Shown piece by piece: positions 60,005-64,000 of a stretch of DNA of 64,000 nt. The notes under the pieces were generated by a model. The model was not told the origin of the DNA. It did not search any database and saw only the letters and a program-made list of their open reading frames with translations. Location of the stretch: contig JACCIC010000039.1 of NCBI GenBank assembly GCA_018907035.1, positions 2,413,501-2,477,500 on the forward strand, in the 5' to 3' direction. Source of the DNA: Sycobia sp. Sy_11. Lineage: Eukaryota > Arthropoda > Insecta > Hymenoptera > Epichrysomallidae. The translations under genes and the position numbers were made by a program. Position 1 is the first letter of the stretch. Each line of letters opens with the position of its first letter.

Positions 60005-62340
60005 GTAAGTATATAGTGCGCGTGCATTGAGGACGGAGGAGGTTTACAGCGTCGTGTCGTTCGGGGGCCTCGAAGGGGTGGGGGCGGCGGGGCATGCCAT
60101 AAATTTGACGAATAATTATTCTAGTGCGCCGCAAAAGCAAGGACGTTACTCTCGGCGCCCCTACGATCTATGGTTTCTTTGCACACGGTCTCTCGGTGGC
60201 TCTTTGCGGCGCGATAACGACGCGCGGCCGACTCTCGTTGGTAACTGATCCTCGGCGCGCGATAGAGACAGAACATTAGGCATTCTGGACTCGAGGACGA
60301 AGCGCGTTGCCAATCGCTACAATCTCTCGATGCTTTTTTTTTCTCCCCAAAGTCCATGCGCTACTTTCTTCGTTTTGCCGATTTTTCGTTTGTCGCGCGC
60401 GCGACGATAGAACTCGAAAATTCGCTAGAACTTTAAGTTCATCATGTAGGAAAAAAAAAATTATTTATATATCTTATCGTGTTTGCGATATATCTGAAAG
60501 TAACGAAATAAAAAAAGTTTACGGACGAAGAGTTATTTAATAGTAATTTGCATCGACGTTTATCGAAATATTTATATCGTTTTTGGTGCAACTATTACTT
60601 GCACTTTAATTTCCAATTCTTCTTTAAATTATTAAACATTGCATGATTAGAGGTCTGGGGTATATGTGTTTTTTGTTAACTTCGAGGCATGTACATATAC
60701 ATAGCAATAATGTGGACAAAGAAGCCAAAATCAATTGATTTTCGATTATTTCCTGCATGAAATGATGCTCCAAAATCTGTTAATTAGGGTTGAAATTCTA
60801 AATAAATTATTTTAAAATAATATTATAATTCACTTTTTTTTTCACGTAAACTATATTTTCGGTAAATCATTTTTGCTGTAATATAAAGTTGAGTTCTATG
60901 AAGATCCATAAAACAATTAACAATTTTCAAATTTTTTTCTCAAATTTGAGCAGAAATCTTGATTTTATCTTATACAAAATTCTACGGTTTTTTTTTTAAA
61001 TCAAATGCCAACATAATTTTAGATAATGTCACTGGGCGGTGGCTGGCATATGCGTAATTTGTGATGATAGTTTAACAAAAAAAAAAATTTTTGTAAGAAC
61101 GTGCATCAATTAAAAAAATGGCTTTATAATAAGTGTGGAGACAAACTAACATTTTATAAATAAGAGTTGAAAACGTAAATTGATGTTTTAAAATTATTTT
61201 TTGTACAATCTGATTTTTGATTTTAGTTCATTATAGTTCTTCATAGTGTATCTAGTGGACAAAATCACAAAAATTTGCCAATAATAATAATAAGGAACAT
61301 CGATTAAATGGAAGAAGTTAGCGTGATATATTGATTTGAATATTAAATTAATAAAAACCATTTGAATTTTATTATTTAAACAAATTTCACTAACTGTTAC
61401 AGCGTATAATCCAATCATTTATATAACCCGCTTGTTAATTTACAAGATTATTATTTTCGTGTGCGGGAGAAAGCGAGAAAAAAAATCTGTACATATTCAA
61501 TCTCTGCGTTTGAAAACTTGACGTTCAATCAAAACCAGATCCCTGGCATTTTCTTACGATAGTTTGACCCCTCCCCCCCTCCAACTTTACATTCCTATTT
61601 CGATAACTATGCCACTAAGACTGCAGATCGTAAATTCCATGAAAATTCATTCTGCTCCATCTCTTACTATCTAAATAAATAATTCCTCAAGTAGGTCGAT
61701 TTAACGCTCAAAGGTATTTTCATTGGCAGATACGCTATTCTCAGAAAACTGCACTCTAGCCGAACGGAATGTAAAACTCCATTAATTGATTTGCATGCTT
61801 CGTTGATTGGACTTCGGTTGTATTGAATCGTTGCAAATGCATTCGATATATAAATTAAACTAACTCTCCTATAGCAATTATATTCGATCCAAATTTAAGG
61901 GTTCCTGTACAATCAACGTTATAGTCCGCGCAGAATTAATCAATTAAATGGCTTATTACAAAGTAGCCTTAATGACAGACTAGTATTATATATTATCTAA
62001 CATACATGATACATATGTAAGAGCGTTTCGTTTATTAAATATATGCGTCGGTCCCGATGCAAGGATAAATCTTTCGGATCTATAATAATCTCATATCTAC
62101 ATAATCGAGCAAGTCAACGATACATTAATTAATCCGCCTTTTTTACCCAATATCTTGGAAATTTTTTGCTGTATATCACGCGCAATATAGTCCCCCTCGC
62201 CATGACAGCGCAATCCCTGAAAATAAAAATTTTCTATACCTATCGTCGAAAGTCGCGACCACGGCTCGAACCCCCGTACGTTCGTCCGCATATTCCATTC
62301 GTCCAAGTGGACGTTCTTAAGAAGAACAAAAATCAATGAA
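60005..62340. other. presumed intron or intergenic DNA
   Basis: 60020-60420 is moderately GC-rich; the remainder is AT-rich. No exon could be recognised. Confidence 0.4.
62232..62330 (-). other. possible tRNA-derived SINE fragment
   Basis: On the minus strand, TGGACGAATGG resembles an A box, and GGGGTTCGAGCC is a good B-box match. The spacing (about 33 nt) is shorter than in a tRNA, so this is at best a rearranged tRNA-derived fragment. Confidence 0.3.
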
Positions 62341-62512
62341 GAAAGAGAACAAAAACCTGCGCAAGTATATCGAAGCGATCAAAATCAATTACACATATCA
62401 GCGACACGGGATCGTAGAAGATCGCAGTAGCAGCACCGCCTCCGACGCTGCAGCCGTCGGCTCTCAATTACGAAACGGGAATGTCGTTCGTTTCCTTGTC
62501 CGTGTGTGTGTG

Positions 62513-62515
<3 letters not shown>

Positions 62516-62564
<49 letters not shown>
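62516..62564. repeat. (TA)n array
   Basis: A TA array preceded by GT units, at the left edge of a GC-rich patch (62565-62830). Confidence 0.95.
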
Positions 62565-62567
<3 letters not shown>

Positions 62568-63126
62568 GGTTACGCGGCACAGTGGCACACAACTCGACGA
62601 CCCCCGTCCCTCCAATACGGATCTCCGTAAAGCGCGCGCAGCTTGCACTTGGTCGTCCGCGCCGCGAGGAAATCGCGCGTGAACGACGTCTCCGCGCGGG
62701 CGGGAGCTGGGGGCGGCGAGGAGGTGGAGGAGGAGGAGGATAGTCGCGCTATTTATCGTCACATCAGTTGCGCTGCCCGGGTCGTCGTCTGTCGTCGAGC
62801 GCGGTCCCTCATCTCGCGCCCAGATATAAATCTCCGGTTGGCGATCTCCTTTAACCGGTTCTTCGATCTCGTCGGACTTTTTCGTTGAATAATGCCGCGC
62901 GCAAAAAAGTTGACGGTTAAGGATTAACGCGGACAATTGGAGGCGGTTGCGAGTAACGACAATGATTTTTGGTCCGTCGCTTGGGACAACTCCCTGGTGG
63001 AAATGTAACAATTTTTTAATAGGCTGGAAAGTAGTTACTAGGTAGTAAAAATAGAATCGATCATTGTGGCTAGAAACAAGGTAAATCTTAGAATGCAAAA
63101 TGTGAACGTTGTCAATAAGATTAAGA

Positions 63127-63192
63127 AAAAGGTAGAAACTAGGTTTAAAAACTAGTTAAAAACTAGGTAGAAACTAGGTAGAAACTAGGTTG
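63127..63192. repeat. short minisatellite, TAGAAACTAGG units
   Basis: Four to five copies of AGGTAGAAACT/AGTTAAAAACT at 12-14 bp spacing. Confidence 0.8.
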
Positions 63193-63199
63193 TTTTTAA

Positions 63200-64000
63200 C
63201 ATTGTTTCTGGTTAGTAAATGAGCAATTTATTTAACAATTAATATTTACATAATATTATAACATTATGTTGTTGATTTAATAAAAGAAAAATCATAAGAT
63301 ACGGAAACTAATAATTTAAAAAAATTACAAAGTAATAATAAAGTCTGCTTTTCGTTCGATTTTGTCATCTTAAAAATTATACGTAATAAATTAGTTTTGG
63401 AAATATTTTCCTTGTATTATTTAACATCTAAAATTTCGCATGAAGCAATTAATTAAAAAATTCTATTCTTTGATGTCTTATACCAGCTTCAATTATTGAT
63501 TCTTAATTAGTTATTCTATCCTATTTATTTATAAAATAAATAATATCATTTGAAATTTATGAAATTTTATAAACCAAAATTAATTTTTTAAATTAAAAAT
63601 CATGCTGAGTACATAACTATAATTCGTTATTTGAATTTATGGAGAGTGTTCATACGGTATATCTGATGATTTTCCATTCCCGCAAGTAGTAAAACATTGT
63701 CTTGGGTAGTATATGAGCCCGATTATGACTTCACATAAATATAACATATATTGTATACGAATTTGTCAGGTATTGTCAATGCGTTGTATATGTGTTTAGA
63801 TGTATAAGTTATATAGAACCAACGTACTTATAAGTTACTTCAAAATTTTCGAAATAAACATTTTCTATATAAATGTAACTATACATTGGCCGGAATGACC
63901 GTAAAAAACGTTACACGTTTTCCTATTTACTACCGAACAAATATACCCTTTTACTTGGTATCTTCGTTTGAAAATTCCTTGTTTATACCTTAAAAATAGA
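63200..64000. other. AT-rich DNA, nothing recognised
   Basis: No coding frame, repeat or regulatory pattern stands out. Confidence 0.6.

Noticed and set aside
62385..63098. 237-codon minus-strand frame
   Set aside because: Crosses a (TA)n array and GC-rich low-complexity sequence; no homology or splice signals.

Overview
This is nuclear DNA from a eukaryote, most likely an insect and plausibly a hymenopteran such as a parasitoid wasp. The coding exons are split by GT-AG introns. The protein families are animal ones: a complement-like thioester protein, FAM234, CFAP91 and FBXO28. The dispersed elements (mariner, other Tc1/mariner-superfamily DNA transposons, a Penelope-like element, a TA-flanked MITE, a hAT-like element) are typical of insects. 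The base composition is patchy: AT-rich intergenic DNA full of (TA)n arrays alternates with GC-rich, CpG-containing islands. The order within insects is an inference from this overall look; no single sequence proves it.

Layout. (1) About 1-6 kb: the 5' end of a minus-strand gene with a signal-peptide exon and a second exon resembling the first macroglobulin domain of alpha-2-macroglobulin/TEP/CD109 proteins; the rest lies beyond the left edge. Its 4.2 kb first intron carries a probable hAT-type element. (2) About 6-15.3 kb: no intact gene; a GC-rich upstream region, two fossil transposases, a decayed ~37 bp minisatellite and a degenerate AT-rich repeat tract. (3) 15.8-20 kb: a complete three-exon FAM234-like membrane protein gene on the plus strand (998 aa). 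(4) 21.3-24.4 kb: a transposon island with an unrecognised small ORF, an inactivated mariner with both terminal repeats, a 5'-truncated Penelope-like element ending in a GIY-YIG domain, and a 244 bp MITE. (5) 26.2-34.9 kb: a complete ten-exon CFAP91 (MAATS1) gene on the plus strand (749 aa as modelled), carrying a second MITE copy and a decayed minisatellite in intron 7. (6) 36.3-37.9 kb: a complete three-exon FBXO28 gene on the minus strand (367 aa), tail-to-tail with CFAP91. (7) 40.7-60 kb: a GC-rich, microsatellite-dense region with a likely first coding exon at 41.9 kb, a retrotransposon gag-like relic at 52.4-54.1 kb and a second isolated coding exon at 59.8 kb. (8) 60-64 kb: no recognised gene.

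The genes do not form a functional cluster. CFAP91 belongs to the motile axoneme, FBXO28 to SCF ubiquitin ligases, FAM234 is a membrane protein of unknown function, and the A2M-like gene is probably secreted. I found no convincing new biological system. The points most worth following are the paired MITE copies, the mariner whose third catalytic aspartate is Asn, a degenerate hammerhead-like motif behind the Penelope element, a long acidic insert with a furin-like site in FAM234, and a cysteine cluster in the CFAP91 tail.

All exon boundaries were inferred by eye from reading frame and GT/AG signals. For FAM234, CFAP91 and FBXO28 the joined exons are open from start to stop and divisible by three.
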